64,000 nt of DNA from Ischnura elegans (lineage: Eukaryota; Arthropoda; Insecta; Odonata; Coenagrionidae). The stretch is taken from positions 23,753,812 to 23,817,811 of the forward strand of contig NC_060259.1 of NCBI RefSeq assembly GCF_921293095.1, read 5' to 3'. Both the position numbers and the translations under genes were made by a program. The notes below the pieces were generated by a model, which worked only from the letters and a program-made list of their open reading frames with translations, ran no database searches and was not told the origin of the DNA. Below are positions 1-11,047 of the stretch, one piece after another (the stretch's first letter is position 1; each line of letters opens with the position of its first letter).

Positions 1-1023
1 ATAGGTGTAGTTTTGTTTTTTGATGATATTCTATGTACCGGAAGCTCCCAAGCTGAGCATGATGAGTGAGTAAAACAACTGATGGAGAGGGCAAAAGTAG
101 TTGGGGCCAAGTTCAATGGAGACAAACTCCAGTACAAAGTATCTCAGGTGAAGTATGTTGGGCAAATATTTTCTAAAGAAGGTAAGAAACCAGACCCGGA
201 TCGTATTCATGCCTTGGTAAACTTGCCTGCACCAGGTGATCGCAAAGAACCACAGAGAGTCTTAGGAATGTTTAATTATGTTCGGACATACATACCAAAT
301 ACGTCCAACAGTTGTGCTCCTCTCCATGATTTACTTAAAACTGATGTTGCATGGCAATGGCTTCCGAGCCATGAAATGGCATTCACTCGGCTTAAAAATC
401 TAGTATCCAATGCCCCTGTACTGGCTAACTTTGATCCCAGTGCTAAATTAGTTATACAATGTGATGCTTCACTAAGTGGGCTAGGGTGTACGTTGTTTCA
501 GGAAGGTCCTAAAGGTCTTAAACCAGTGCACATAGCCTCAAGATCACTCACCAGCAGTGAGTGCAATTATTCACAAATAGATAAAGAGCCTTTAGCAGTC
601 TATTTTGCAGCTTCCAAATTTCGTTACTATGTTTATGGCAAACCAGTCCTGGTTCAGAGTGATCATAAGCCCCTAATCAATGTTATGACTAAACCAGTGC
701 ATCAAATTGGTGCTGTTCGTTTGCAGCGACTAAGGTTGAAATTATTGAAGTATCAGTTAAATGTTACTTATTTACCGGGTAAACTTATGCATTTTGCCGA
801 CCATTTGTCACGCTCTTATGTTACAGACCATGTCACTGATGACCCACAAATGCTAGAGGTAGTCCATTCCATTAGCAAGCATCTGCCTATGTCTAAAGAG
901 CGTCTGTCTCAGTTTCAATTGGAAACTAGCCAAGATATGGTCTTGAGTCAAATAAGTCAATTTTGTAAGTCAGCCTGGCCAGTTTATAAAAAGTTATCCA
1001 ATGAGTGTAAAACGATATTATAA
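1..1023 (+). pseudogene. gypsy pol fragment: reverse transcriptase C-terminal part and RNase H
   Basis: One frame from base 1 gives the FDDIL active-site box, the reverse transcriptase thumb and an RNase H domain: an Asp in the CDASLSGLG motif, then SRSLTSSECNY and the Asp-His of SDHKPL. A TGA stop interrupts the frame at 67-69, and the frame closes at 1021-1023 while homologous sequence continues in other frames. The order matches invertebrate K02A2.6-like gypsy pol. The domain calls are secure from the motifs; the clade is only a general resemblance. Confidence 0.85.
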
Positions 1024-1092
1024 GCTAAAAAATGATCTTTGTTTTGAAGAGGGTTTAATTTTTTAGGGGAAAAAGTAGTAGTTCCAGGTGCT

Positions 1093-2274
1093 TTGAGATC
1101 GTATGTCCTTAAGTTGCTACATGAGGGTCACTGTGGAGAAACTAAAACTAAGGCTAGAGGTAGAGGGTTATTTTATTGGCCAGGCATGTCATCTAGCATT
1201 ATAGATTACATAAAATCATGTAGAATTTGTGAGAAGTTTCGCCCAGCCAATTTTAAGCAACCATTGCAACCCCGCTCTATGGCAAATCTTCCATATGAAA
1301 AAGTGGGTGCAGATATATTTGACTATTCTGGTAAATGTTATCTTGTCCTCATAGACAAGTGTTCTAAGTGGGTTGATATTTGCAAACTTAAGTCCAAAAC
1401 AGCACCTGCTGTCATAGATGCTATGCAGACTGTGTTCAGTACTCATGGGTTTCCTCGACTTCTCCTGGCAGGCAACATGCCATTTGCGTCCTGGGAGTGT
1501 AGGCAGTACTATAAAAGTAATGAAATAGAGCTGAGAACAAGTAGTCCTCACTATCCACGCTCTAATGGACTTGCGGAAATAGGGGTGAAGCTTAGTAAAA
1601 TGATTCTAAAAAAGAGTCAGGAAGAAAAATCCGATTTCAGAAACCTTTTGCGTGAATAACGAAACACTCCTCTGCCTGGACTAGACTGGTCCCCATCTCA
1701 GTTGCTGGTTAATCGTTTGCTACGCACAAAGATGCCGGTTACGTATAACACGCTTAAGCCCAAAGTCATCAGACCACAGGATGTGGTAAAAGCGTTACAA
1801 TCAAAGCCGAACCAAATGAAATCCAACTGTGATAAAACCTCCAGATGGATGGAAGTTACTTTTCATATGGGTGAAAAGGTACTCATTAAAACAAGCAAGT
1901 GTGACAATTGGGAGCATGGTGTCATTGTAAATAGACATAAAAGTCCTCGTTCGTATTTGGTGAGAAATTCAGTGGGAAATGTAGTGAGGCGTAATATCAT
2001 ACATTTAAAAAAAAGAATAGTAGCATGTCCCTCATCTTATGCAACATTACTACCAGATGTGAATGCAGCAATCCATAATGCTGTAGAGTCAGAGAATCAA
2101 AATGTTGTACTAAGATCTGATATATATCCTGTTCATCCACCTATGTCTACCGCTGGGAGTGGTCATGTGAATCAACCAGGTGTACCCAACCCTATTGTAC
2201 ATCCTGCTGGCCTACCTATAACTACTACAAGGAGTGGCCATATGGTTAAACCTCCAAGGCGTCTTGGTTTGTAA
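1093..2274 (+). pseudogene. gypsy integrase, broken into two frames
   Basis: Bases 1093-1659 encode an integrase N-terminal HHCC zinc finger (LLHEGHCGETK, then CRICEKF) and a catalytic core. The first catalytic Asp is present (GADIFDYSG) and so is the final Glu region (SNGLAEIG). The second, normally Asp in an SDNGPQF-type motif, reads LAGNMPF, so the active site is lost. After a stop near 1657 the frame resumes at 1702-2274 with the C-terminal DNA-binding part (FHMGEKVLIKT, RSYLVRNSVGNVVRRN). Residual stops at 1021-1090 separate it from the RNase H part. Confidence 0.8.
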
Positions 2275-2318
2275 ACTTTCAATTTTTATGTTCTTTTTAC
2301 TCCTAAAAGGGGAGGTGT

Positions 2319-2486
2319 TGTAGATCTTTAATCTGTGTGAATCTTCAGGGTTGGCCACCATGTAACTTGGTGTGGAAACTTAGAAGGTTGACCTCTAGGT
2401 TTAGATATATATCTGTGCATCACTGTGGATTGAAGTTAGTTTTGTATTGCAATAAGTTTTTACACCACAATAAAAAGATTAAAACA
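2319..2486 (+). repeat. Putative 3' LTR of the gypsy fragment
   Basis: It starts with TGTAGATC directly after a purine-rich tract and ends in AAAACA, with an AATAAA signal at 2469-2474. At 168 bp it is short for a gypsy LTR. The partner LTR and the left target duplication are outside the window, so the borders rest on the TG...CA ends and on the abrupt switch to LINE sequence at 2487. Confidence 0.6.
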
Positions 2487-2888
2487 GGCATAGAGGAGAA
2501 CACCACAGCTAGAGGGAAGAATGTCATCAATAATGTCGTCAACGTAGAGAGTAAACAGAAGTGGGATTAATACACTGCCTTGAGGCATGCCAGAAGAAAC
2601 AGGTAAGTAATGCAACAAAATACCTTCTATTAGAACTCTTTGGCTGCGGGAAGTCAGGAAATTAGAGACTAAACATAAGAGAGTGCCATGGATATTAAAA
2701 CGTGACTGGAGTTTATGGATGAGGAGGGTATGATTAACGGAATCATAAGCTTTAGAAAAGTCAATGTAACAGACATCCAGCTGATACCTTTTTTCAAAGG
2801 CAGAAATTATATGGTGGTGCAGTATAGAGAGATTAGTAAGGCAGGTCCCACCAGGAAGAAAGCCAGGCCAATCTATTTCTGAAACCAT
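2487..2888 (-). mobile_element. Jockey/CR1-like LINE reverse transcriptase fragment
   Basis: The minus strand encodes reverse transcriptase motifs in order: PGFLPGGTCLTNL, DVCYIDFSKAYDSVNHTLL, SGMPQGSVLIPLLF and YVDDI. These are the fingers and palm of a non-LTR enzyme. The frame runs to the residues just before the expected LLYADD box and stops exactly where the gypsy LTR begins. The upstream part beyond 2888 is not recognisable. A dead fragment, interrupted by the LTR element. Confidence 0.8.
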
Positions 2889-3320
2889 TATCGCACATAC
2901 TTTCAGTGCAAGCAGTTAAGTAGTGTAGTAACACACTAGCATGCATGACTATATAGCAACTACCCTCGAGAAGTAAGATAACAAATATTTTTTTATAGGC
3001 CACAGAAAAACATCAACTGGTATACCTTCCCTCCTAGCCTCTCATAAATGTATGCATTACTTGATCAAACCTTCCTTTCGCCATAAAACCAAAGTTTTCC
3101 ACTTTCGTTCATTCACTTCATTATTGCATTGGCTTCTCCAACTAAGACTTCTTTGGGACTTTAAAATACTCTGAAGATGAATTATTGTAATCCTGCACCT
3201 TAACATATCACATCATGTGCACACATAAATTGGTATCAATTATCACTTCTCTAGCCATGCTGTATATAATTATAAACACACATGGGCAAATGATGGACAC
3301 CACTGGTTCACTGGCATAAC

Positions 3321-3517
3321 CATAGGCGGATCCAGGGGGGGGCACGGGGGCACGTGCCCCCCCCAGACCCTTAAAAATATGATAGATTTTTAATACGGTC
3401 CCATTATAATTTCGTTCGTTTTGTATAACAAGGTATCCTTGTGCCCCCCCCTGAACAAAATCCTGGATACAGCCTTGCTTGTGCCCCTCCCAGAAAGAAA
3501 TCCTGGATCCACCCCTG
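3321..3517 (+). mobile_element. hAT-type MITE, copy A1 (8-bp TSD GGCATAAC)
   Basis: A 197-bp non-coding element with terminal inverted repeats CATAGGCGGATCCAGG and CCTGGATCCACCCCTG. It is flanked by a perfect 8-bp direct repeat GGCATAAC at 3313-3320 and 3518-3525. An 8-bp duplication with CAGGGGT-like ends is the hAT signature. A near-copy lies inverted at 5472-5674. Short reading frames here are only frames through the repeat. Confidence 0.88.
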
Positions 3518-4014
3518 GGCATAACTACAAGCTTGCACTAAACTGAGCATATTTCACATTAATCGGGAAGGAAAAACTGCCATGTTTATGTGGATGATAC
3601 GGCATTTCCGTGAATATGAAATTTGTGAATGTGAACTTCTGTGAAGTAATTTCCTTGGCATGAATGCCAAGACCACGATACAGACATAATAAGTCAAGTG
3701 ATCATTCCATGTTGCATACCACAATCAAGGAAGCATAAGCATACATTACCTTCGGATGAGCCTTATAATGAACAATATTTTGACCAAAATATCTCATGAT
3801 GATATCAACCAATTAATTTGTTTTCTATACTTCTTTTGAGAAGTTCATTTCACACATGGATTGAGGTGTGGTCGAACTGATGACTATTCAACGATTTAAC
3901 TTGGCAGGAGAACAGCCCCAGACTAAATTGGTTCATCTAATTCTATCTTACACTTCTAAAATGAAAAAAGGCTATGGTTCAGTTCATTACCAAAGCAAGA
4001 CATTACTTTGAACC

Positions 4015-4351
4015 CAAGGGCATACCTAGGATCATAACTAGCGGGGCAAGCCATGGTCTTGGGAGGGGCAAGCCAAGTTGTGACATTTAGGATGGAAAGG
4101 TTGAATTAAACCAACGTTTAAAGAGAATTTAAGAATAAGCTTTATTATTTTATGAGATTATTACTTTGAAAAAATAGTTTTATCTTAGTTACATATCTTA
4201 TACTAATACGTTTCATTTTTCGTGGGTTTAAAGAAAATTTGTTGAATACTTTCGTTTCAATTCAGTACCTACTGATTTTGCTTACAGACTTTTGCGATTT
4301 TTGCTTCTATGGGGCTGTGGCCCCCCCTGCCCCTCGCTGGGTATGCCCATG
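4015..4351 (+). mobile_element. hAT-type MITE, copy B1 (8-bp imperfect TSD)
   Basis: A 337-bp element with inverted ends CAAGGGCATACC and GGGTATGCCCATG. The flanking octamers TTTGAACC (4007-4014) and TTTAAACC (4352-4359) differ at one base. The interior resembles 9695-9993 (shared TCTTATACTAATAC and GAAAATTTGTT blocks), so both belong to one family. No coding capacity. Confidence 0.8.
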
Positions 4352-4741
4352 TTTAAACCTCTAACCCAAATCAATGCTTGCCAGCAAATAGCGGACAATG
4401 ACATTTTCATTCAGTAATGCCACTACCTGATAAATGGATGATATAAATAAGTTTCCGGCGATCTGCAAGTTAAGCTGAATAGATGAAGGAATAGAAGGGA
4501 TAGAACGTACCCATGCACATAAACAAGTAAAAGTAACCATTGTCTTAACTGATTATGCGAGTAGAGTGCATCTCTGAGCATCAAGCATTTGCATTGCTTC
4601 GGACTGTAGGTTCTTAATTCATTTTCCAAAACTTGAAACTACACCAGCAATACATATGTATGCAAATAATACCTCAGCAAGCAATTGGTTATTAAATTAA
4701 TTTACACATGAATATGAGTCATTTTTTGTTTAATAATTACT

Positions 4742-4812
4742 TTGCCGGCCTGGGTAGCGGCGGGTAAAAGGACAGGCAAACCGAAGGCCATGGGTTCGAG
4801 CCCCAAATGGCA
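4742..4812 (+). repeat. tRNA-derived SINE-like segment
   Basis: It contains an A-box-like TGGGTAGCGG and a B-box GGGTTCGAGCCCC about 45 bases apart, the internal RNA polymerase III promoter layout of tRNA-derived SINEs. I could not form a complete cloverleaf, so it is not called a tRNA gene. The SINE body boundaries are not defined. Confidence 0.45.
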
Positions 4813-5471
4813 AAATCGTCACTAGCAAGAAAAGGTTAACCCCGCCTAACCCCCCATTATATCGGCCCCCCTAGAAATGCATTCCCCTTTCACGGAAGCC
4901 TCGCCGAAATAGATTCTTCATTTATGCAACCCTTCCTCCTCTCTCCTGCCCCTCCAAAGATTTCAGCCTGCAGCAAGATTTCCTTTGTCTGGGGACAAGA
5001 AAGTCCGTGTTGTTTACATTGGTGCCAGTTGAAATGCCCAATGTAAAGAGCGTAGAATACTGTTTTCGGGGTTTTGGAGAATAAACAATGTAGGTAAAGA
5101 ACCATTTTATAAGCACTAGCATGAATATATGACACGTCTTGGGTGACGTCCTCCGTGAGAAATGGTTTAGAAGCAAAAGGGTTGCAGAATTTATTGACAG
5201 AGTGGTAATAATTACTCAGTAAGAACTCATACATCCATGCTTCTACTTGTTTTTCGTGGAGGAAATGAGGCGATTTTTACGGTGCCTGATTGGAAGGCCT
5301 TATTCAGCGGAGAAAAGGGATTAAAACCCCTCCGAAATTTTCATACAATCCTCCCCAAATGAACCTCTCACAATATATACCCATTCTATGGTATACCAAC
5401 CCCTCTTTCGCTTCTGACCCCACCGTAAAAATATATGTCTACAGCCTCGCATACAGGCACGTAGACATGGG

Positions 5472-5674
5472 CAGGGGTGGATCCAGGATTTCTTTCTGGG
5501 AGGGGCACAAGCAAGGCCGTATCCAGGATTTTGTTCAGGGGGGGGCACAAGGATACCTTGTTATACAAAACGAACGAAATGATAATGGGACCGTATTAAA
5601 ATCTAGCATATTTTTAAGGGTCTGGGGGGGGAACGTGCCCCCGTGCCCCCCCCCCCCCCCTGGATCCGCCTATG
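5472..5674 (-). mobile_element. hAT-type MITE, copy A2 (8-bp TSD GACATGGG)
   Basis: A 203-bp element, the reverse-complement relative of 3321-3517, with ends CAGGGGTGGATCCAGG and CTGGATCCGCCTATG. A perfect 8-bp direct repeat GACATGGG flanks it (5464-5471 and 5675-5682). A long C run (5650-5660) sits at the position of the C-rich tract of the other copy. Confidence 0.88.
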
Positions 5675-5682
5675 GACATGGG

Positions 5683-7209
5683 GGCTTCAACCTCTCCCGG
5701 AATTTGTTGTGAAGACAGCTCGCGATGCATCCATTGAGGGGGCCACTAACTTAGCGCAACCTCTTCTTTGACGATTGTCGATAACTATATGTTTCCTCAA
5801 ATAGTCGACCAAATCACATACAAGAAATAGATCGATAATGCTACCCCAAGAGTTGAACATTTTTGTGAAAAATCAGGCGGATTTCGGGAACTTACTTACA
5901 AACTTACAAGTACGGCGCGGTAATAAAAATGAAAAATCGCCTATTTATAACCTCATGGTAACAGCTCTTCACAGAATCGCGGACTACAATTCAGCATTGA
6001 AATTCACTCGGGAAGAAAAAATATTGCCCAGGTAGGGTAATAGCATTTTCGTTCGTGTATAAATAAGAAACTAAGAAATTCTTCTACCAGGATCCGCCTT
6101 TCGTACTGCGAGCAAACTATCGCGATGTAATATACACCCGCGGGTGTAATATCAAAATTGATTCTCACTAATCATCGATCATCAATCGAAACCTCATCAA
6201 ATTCTGCGCCGTCTTTACCAATTTGCTGTTATCCTTATAAACAGTGGCGTGTGTGGCAGGAATGAGAGGGCGATTTGTCCCGAAAGCACAAATTGAAGCT
6301 TCACCGCCTGCTGTGGGCAGCACTGTGGGGCCCCAGGGGCGCCAAACTCAAGGGCCGCCCTGGGCAGCACATTTTCTGAAGTACGCTGATATTTGTCACA
6401 CCTCATGGTTTGCCTAAATACCGCGAGAACTAGAATTCCCATACATTTTCGACCAATATTGATCACCTCGTAGTAATCGGCAGGAGGGAATCGGCCGAAG
6501 ATTTGCTGCAGGGAAAAAAAGATTCTACATCAGGATTCAGATTTCTCACGTCGACCTGTTGGTTTTATTCGCAAGCCTCTAGAAAGGTTGCAAAGTATAC
6601 TTGGCAAACTTGATGGGAGTCAGAATCAAGAAAAAGCTTTGGCACTACAGCAATCATAAAATCTGCTACAAAATATGTAAAACGAATACCCATGTTTGAA
6701 GGGAAGAGTTCTTACTTCATCAAGTGCCGCAGAACTTCTCGTGTCAGCATCAATTATTCATCAACATTTCATAAATACACAGCCGCGCCATATAACTATG
6801 CATAGAAATTGCTTTAGTTTAGTCGATCTTTATTTACTGTCCATAGCCATTCATTAGATTGCTCCTATGGGGGTAGTACGAAATGCTTATGCATTGTTGC
6901 GCGAAATGTAAACAGCGGCCTTACACAACGAGAGCGTCAGTTGATTGTCTGTGCCGTTCGCAGTAGGTAGCATACACATCCTGCAAGTGATACTGAGGAT
7001 TTTTAGGTTTGAACTTGATAAATAATTTGAAACCAACTGCAATGATGGATATTGTGATACTTAACAGCATTTCGAGAACCTGCACCTTTGGCTTTATAGC
7101 GCCGGCAACGGACAGGAATAATATTTACTCGCTTAAGATATCGTAGGTTTTGTTCTACCTATTATCATAATGTGTTGTTGACGAATGCAATTTCTCTATT
7201 TGTTTTAAG
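5683..7209. other. No recognisable gene; possible 5' region of the next gene
   Basis: No convincing coding frame. A CAGTGGCGTG stretch near 6243 resembles a hAT left end, but I found no matching right end. The 3' part (about 6900-7000) is CG-richer than its surroundings and could hold an upstream promoter or a first non-coding exon of the gene starting at 7210; this is inference only. Confidence 0.3.
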
Positions 7210-7265
7210 GTTACCTACCAATAAGAAGACTATACGTACGAACCAAATATACAACTACTAAAATG
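7210..7265 (+). CDS. Predicted small gene, exon with start codon
   Basis: An AG acceptor (TTTTAAG, ending 7209) opens a 56-base exon whose last three bases are ATG, directly followed by a near-consensus donor GTGAGT at 7266. The start codon is therefore the last codon of the exon and the rest is 5' UTR. A phase-0 junction joins it to the exon at 8440. This is a prediction without homology support. The whole predicted gene has four exons (7210-7265, 8440-8631, 9025-9154, 15359-15504). Confidence 0.5.
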
Positions 7266-8439
7266 GTGAGTAGATTTTTTTGCCAAAATACTTATAAAAA
7301 GTCAATGCCGATTAGAAAATTATTTAGGACCTGATTGGAATCTTATATGAATTATAGGTAAATTACGCTAAATTAAACTTTGGTCGAAGATAACAATTTG
7401 TGATGAAAGTATTTGAACTATATATACGATCTGGTTGAATTTATCTTCGTAATTGATACGCTGTGTCCACACAAAATTAATTTCCCGTGGTCTGTATGCA
7501 CGACGTCTTATTTTTTGTTTGAAAATGCTATTTAAAACTCACGCCTTGGATTTCAAACTGTATTTTAGCTCAAAAGCAAACATAATACGAGTATTTAGAA
7601 AGCAAATTAAGAACGTTACTCAAGTGTTCACTTTGGGCGCTATAGAGACGTAAAGGCACGCATTTATAAGAAATACAATTAAAGGAGCTCAAAAACTCCG
7701 TTGTTGGTTGATGATGAAAGAGTTGAAAAGCATTAGAATTAATGTAACATTAAATTGGGCCAAAATATTTATCGTAGCCAGCGCAATGCCAGCTCGTACT
7801 CCTGTGAGTTGGGCCGCCCAAACGGGGCCCAGGATCTCGGAAAAAAAAGAAGGCGGAAGTGGCGGATTGAGGGGGAAGAGGGAGGAGCGGTTGTTCACCA
7901 CCATGGACCATGTTCGCCACTTTGATCCCCAAAAAATAGGAACATATTTACGATGAACTTGGACTTGGTCTTCCGACGCAAGTTCTCATGCCACCATTTC
8001 AATATTGCTAAATCTTTCGGTGTACGCGATTCATGTTTGATATTTTTTGTTAAACGAGATCCCATAAAACCCCAGTTTCATTTGAAGGATTGCGTACCCC
8101 CCTGTCGACCTGAGATGCTGGAAGGAGTAAGAGCCCTACAGAAAAAAGTACTCCAGGCATCAAAATGTTTCAGACCGCTTTGTGCAAGTAAGTTACTTTT
8201 AAAATCCGGACACGCTGAAGCAGTAGGGTGTGAACATGTTACTTCAAAAACTACAAGAATATTACTCATCCAGCAGTCAATGATGTCAATATTCATAATG
8301 CCTCCACAAAAGCTGATAGCCACATTAAAAAATAAAAGTAGACTTATTCTAACAAAAAAGACTAGCAAGAAATTTGGTTGATGTTTGGATGAATTCCATT
8401 ACAATATTTTATCCATATCTTATGTTTTTTTAATTGAAG

Positions 8440-8631
8440 GGAGGAGCTGGGGATACAGTCACCGATTCAGATTCAGAGGACGATACTCCCGGAGAAATTC
8501 GTTTGCCGTGCGAGCTAGTCGCATATCTATTTGCAGATAGAATAGGACTTTCTGCAGATCCACAGCAAAATATCGAAAACACTGTTGAGTTACATTGCAG
8601 ATGTGGAAGACAGGTGACAGCAGCCAGTTTG
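8440..8631 (+). CDS. Predicted small gene, exon 2 (acidic region and CxC motif)
   Basis: The exon lies between a T-rich acceptor (TTGAAG) and a perfect GTAAGT donor and is 64 codons long, phase 0 on both sides. It begins with a Ser/Asp/Glu-rich stretch (VTDSDSEDDTPGE), then RLPCELVAYLFADRIG, and ends with ELHCRCGRQVTAASL. The paired cysteines could be half of a zinc-binding site. I do not recognise the family. The short minus-strand frame opposite has no motifs and is taken to be a shadow. Confidence 0.55.
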
Positions 8632-9024
8632 GTAAGTTTGTTGATTTAGAATCTGCAGCCCAAACATGATATCTTTGCCAGATGAAAGGCCTCAACTTTG
8701 CAACTGTCGAGGCATGGTAGCAAATTTCATAGATCTGAGGAGGAGGCCACTGTGGGGAGCCATTTCACGTAAAACGACATTAGTCCCGTGTCAATAATCC
8801 GAAAAAGTTCTTTGTTCTAATTTCCCCTAAGGTTACATGGTGTTCTTTTATGAACTGGTTCTCTGTACTCAGCCGAAAATAATGGTAGGTTGTAGGTTGT
8901 CATTAATGCATTTATTCCAAGAGATAGATTTTCAGGTTGGTGGTTAAATTGATGCACAAGATATTAAATTTAGGATCCAATCATTTATTTCTTTTTTTGC
9001 TTAATCTCTACATGAACCATTAAG

Positions 9025-9154
9025 AATCAAGACACTTCGGTGGGCAAGCCGAAGAGGAAGCATCCCCGCAAGTTTCCTGTAGAAAAGGAGTTGAGGAAGG
9101 CAGCAATTTTCCGGAATGCATATCCCCATGTTAAATCATTCTACATCATGTCAG
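9025..9154 (+). CDS. Predicted small gene, exon 3 (basic region)
   Basis: This exon starts after ATTAAG and ends at CAG/GTGATT, 43 codons plus one base. It encodes a lysine/arginine-rich stretch (GKPKRKHPRKFPVEKELRK) followed by AYPHVKSFYIMS. If the donor at 9155 is not used, the frame runs to TAA at about 9176, giving a shorter protein. The single leftover base matches the phase of the exon at 15359, which supports joining them. Confidence 0.45.
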
Positions 9155-9694
9155 GTGATTCTACAGAATCCAAATAAACGTTGGTGAGTGTCTGCTAGTT
9201 TATTGTCGAGCTTTGAAGAAACAAGGTGTTCTAGCCAATGTACATATTCTTTCAATTGGTTGCTAGGACACCACTGCTATTTAATACAACTTAGCTTACT
9301 AATACTCACTCATGTATTTTCAATCTTATTTCAAATTTAGTAATTCAATTATGCTCAAATCATGCCCAAGGATTCTTGTGGATTCTGTTAAATGAAAAAA
9401 AGCTATAATGGCATTGCCTACTTTAACTATGCATTTATGCTTTTTTGTTCAAAGACCTATGCACTCATTCTAGCTACGGTACGTAATACTCTAGAAATAG
9501 ATCCATCTAGAAGGGATGGGAAAGGGATGCTTTTGCTCAAGGCACTCTCACCTACGCCAGGCAAGGAAGGGGTGAGGAAAGGACAAAATTACCTCAGACT
9601 CCTGAATTAAAAGAGACAGCCCTGTCTTGAAATGACTCAAAATAAATAATCTTCACCTCACAAAATGATAATGCTATGCATATTTATGCATGCG

Positions 9695-9993
9695 CATGGG
9701 CGTACCCAGAATCAAAACGGGGGGTGGAGGGGGCAAAATTAGCTGTGGTTGTTCAAGTTGTTACTTTTTTGCACAGAAAAGTTTAATGAAACCAAAATTT
9801 TAAGGAAATTATGACAGCAATTTATTAATTGTTATAATTATTTGCTTGAAAAAGAAAATGATTTTTATTTTAGTTCCATGTCTTATACTAATACCATTTT
9901 TCTTCATAAGGAAAATTTGTTCATAACTTTTGTTTTGAACTAAATTTATTTTCGCTTCTAGGGCAGCTGCCTCCCCTTCTGGGTATGCCCATG
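9695..9993 (+). mobile_element. hAT-type MITE, copy B2 (8-bp TSD TGCATGCG)
   Basis: A 299-bp element with inverted ends CATGGGCGTACCCAGAA and TTCTGGGTATGCCCATG, flanked by perfect 8-bp repeats TGCATGCG (9687-9694 and 9994-10001). The interior resembles the element at 4015-4351. It lies in the predicted long intron between 9154 and 15359. Confidence 0.88.
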
Positions 9994-11047
9994 TGCATGC
10001 GTGCTGTCGAAGGACAGCTATTGTTTTTCATTTCCCTTTGACGTGTAATTTCCGATATCCCAATCATTTCAGTGAGGAATTATTTCATAGGATTTATGCT
10101 TTCCTATAAGGTGGTATGGATAAATCTCAGGAATAAGTTGTCCAGGAAAGATATCCTTGAGGATTTTCATGGTAGAGACATTAGTTTCCAAATAAGAGTG
10201 ATGTAAAATTTTGGTGTGTATTGCCAAAGGTCCCAGGTTATTTGGTAATTTAATGTGTGGGAGTTCATGAGTGTCATGAACATATGATTCTGAAGGTATT
10301 CATGTCTCAATGCCAGAATCTGATGCTTGAAGAAAAGAAATTGCATGCTAATATACGCATATCACTGCACACTAAGAGGTCTCGTGAAAACACCATCTGA
10401 ATGCTCATTATCACAAACTTTGACAAGTGTGGCAACCTTTTCACATCATTCATAATGAAAAATAACATAATTTAAATTAAAGAGTTCCAACATGGAAGTA
10501 GAGCCATCGTCTGGGTAGCATTTTATGAGGTGGGTGGATGTGTATACTCAGTTGAAGGTGGAAAGGGGTAGAGTGGGGGTGGTTTGGAGCTGAGGGTGGC
10601 ATCTGCAGGGAGGTTCCCGCTGTTGCATTATCAATTCCTACCACTTCCTCCTCTTAACTTGAAGACGGAGAAAGAGGAAATGGTGTTCCCTCTCATTCAT
10701 TCTCTGTGTCTCAAATATGCTCAGTAAACTCTGGGATGAAACGTTTGGTGTGTCATTTAGAAACCCACTCATAGTGGCTAAGGTGTTTTTCAATGGTACA
10801 GAAAACTATGCTGATAAAGATTTAAGTCAAATGTATAAATCTACATGTTACACATGTTGTGTGGCTAATATCAGTAACACAGGATGAAAATTCAAAAACT
10901 AAGTGAAAGGCCATTAAATATTTTACTTAAATGATAGGTAGTGGAATTTCAAATTTGGTAAAGCATGTATAAAATTGCAACCACTTACATGATTTTGACT
11001 TCTAAATTTTTTCATGTTAATGACAAGGGTGCAAAATTAAATTTTTA

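Larger units (their letters stand above)
1..2486 (+). mobile_element. Decayed Ty3/gypsy retrotransposon, 3' part with LTR
   Basis: The window opens inside a gypsy-type pol gene, just before the reverse transcriptase active-site motif (Phe-Asp-Asp-Ile), and runs through RNase H, integrase and a polypurine stretch (AAAAGGGGAGG near 2306-2315). It ends in a short putative 3' LTR at 2319-2486 (TGTAGATC to AAAACA). The reading frame is broken several times, so this copy is dead. The 5' part lies outside the window. The LTR abuts reverse transcriptase sequence of a LINE on the minus strand, which suggests that this element inserted into that LINE. Confidence 0.85.

Noticed and set aside
3208-5712. 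Frames containing RISFWEGHKQG and related residues
   Set aside because: They are reading frames through the hAT MITE copies A1 and A2, not genes.
7953-8381. 142-codon plus-strand frame between the first two predicted exons
   Set aside because: No motif, an overlapping antisense frame, and no supportable splice partners; left as intronic.
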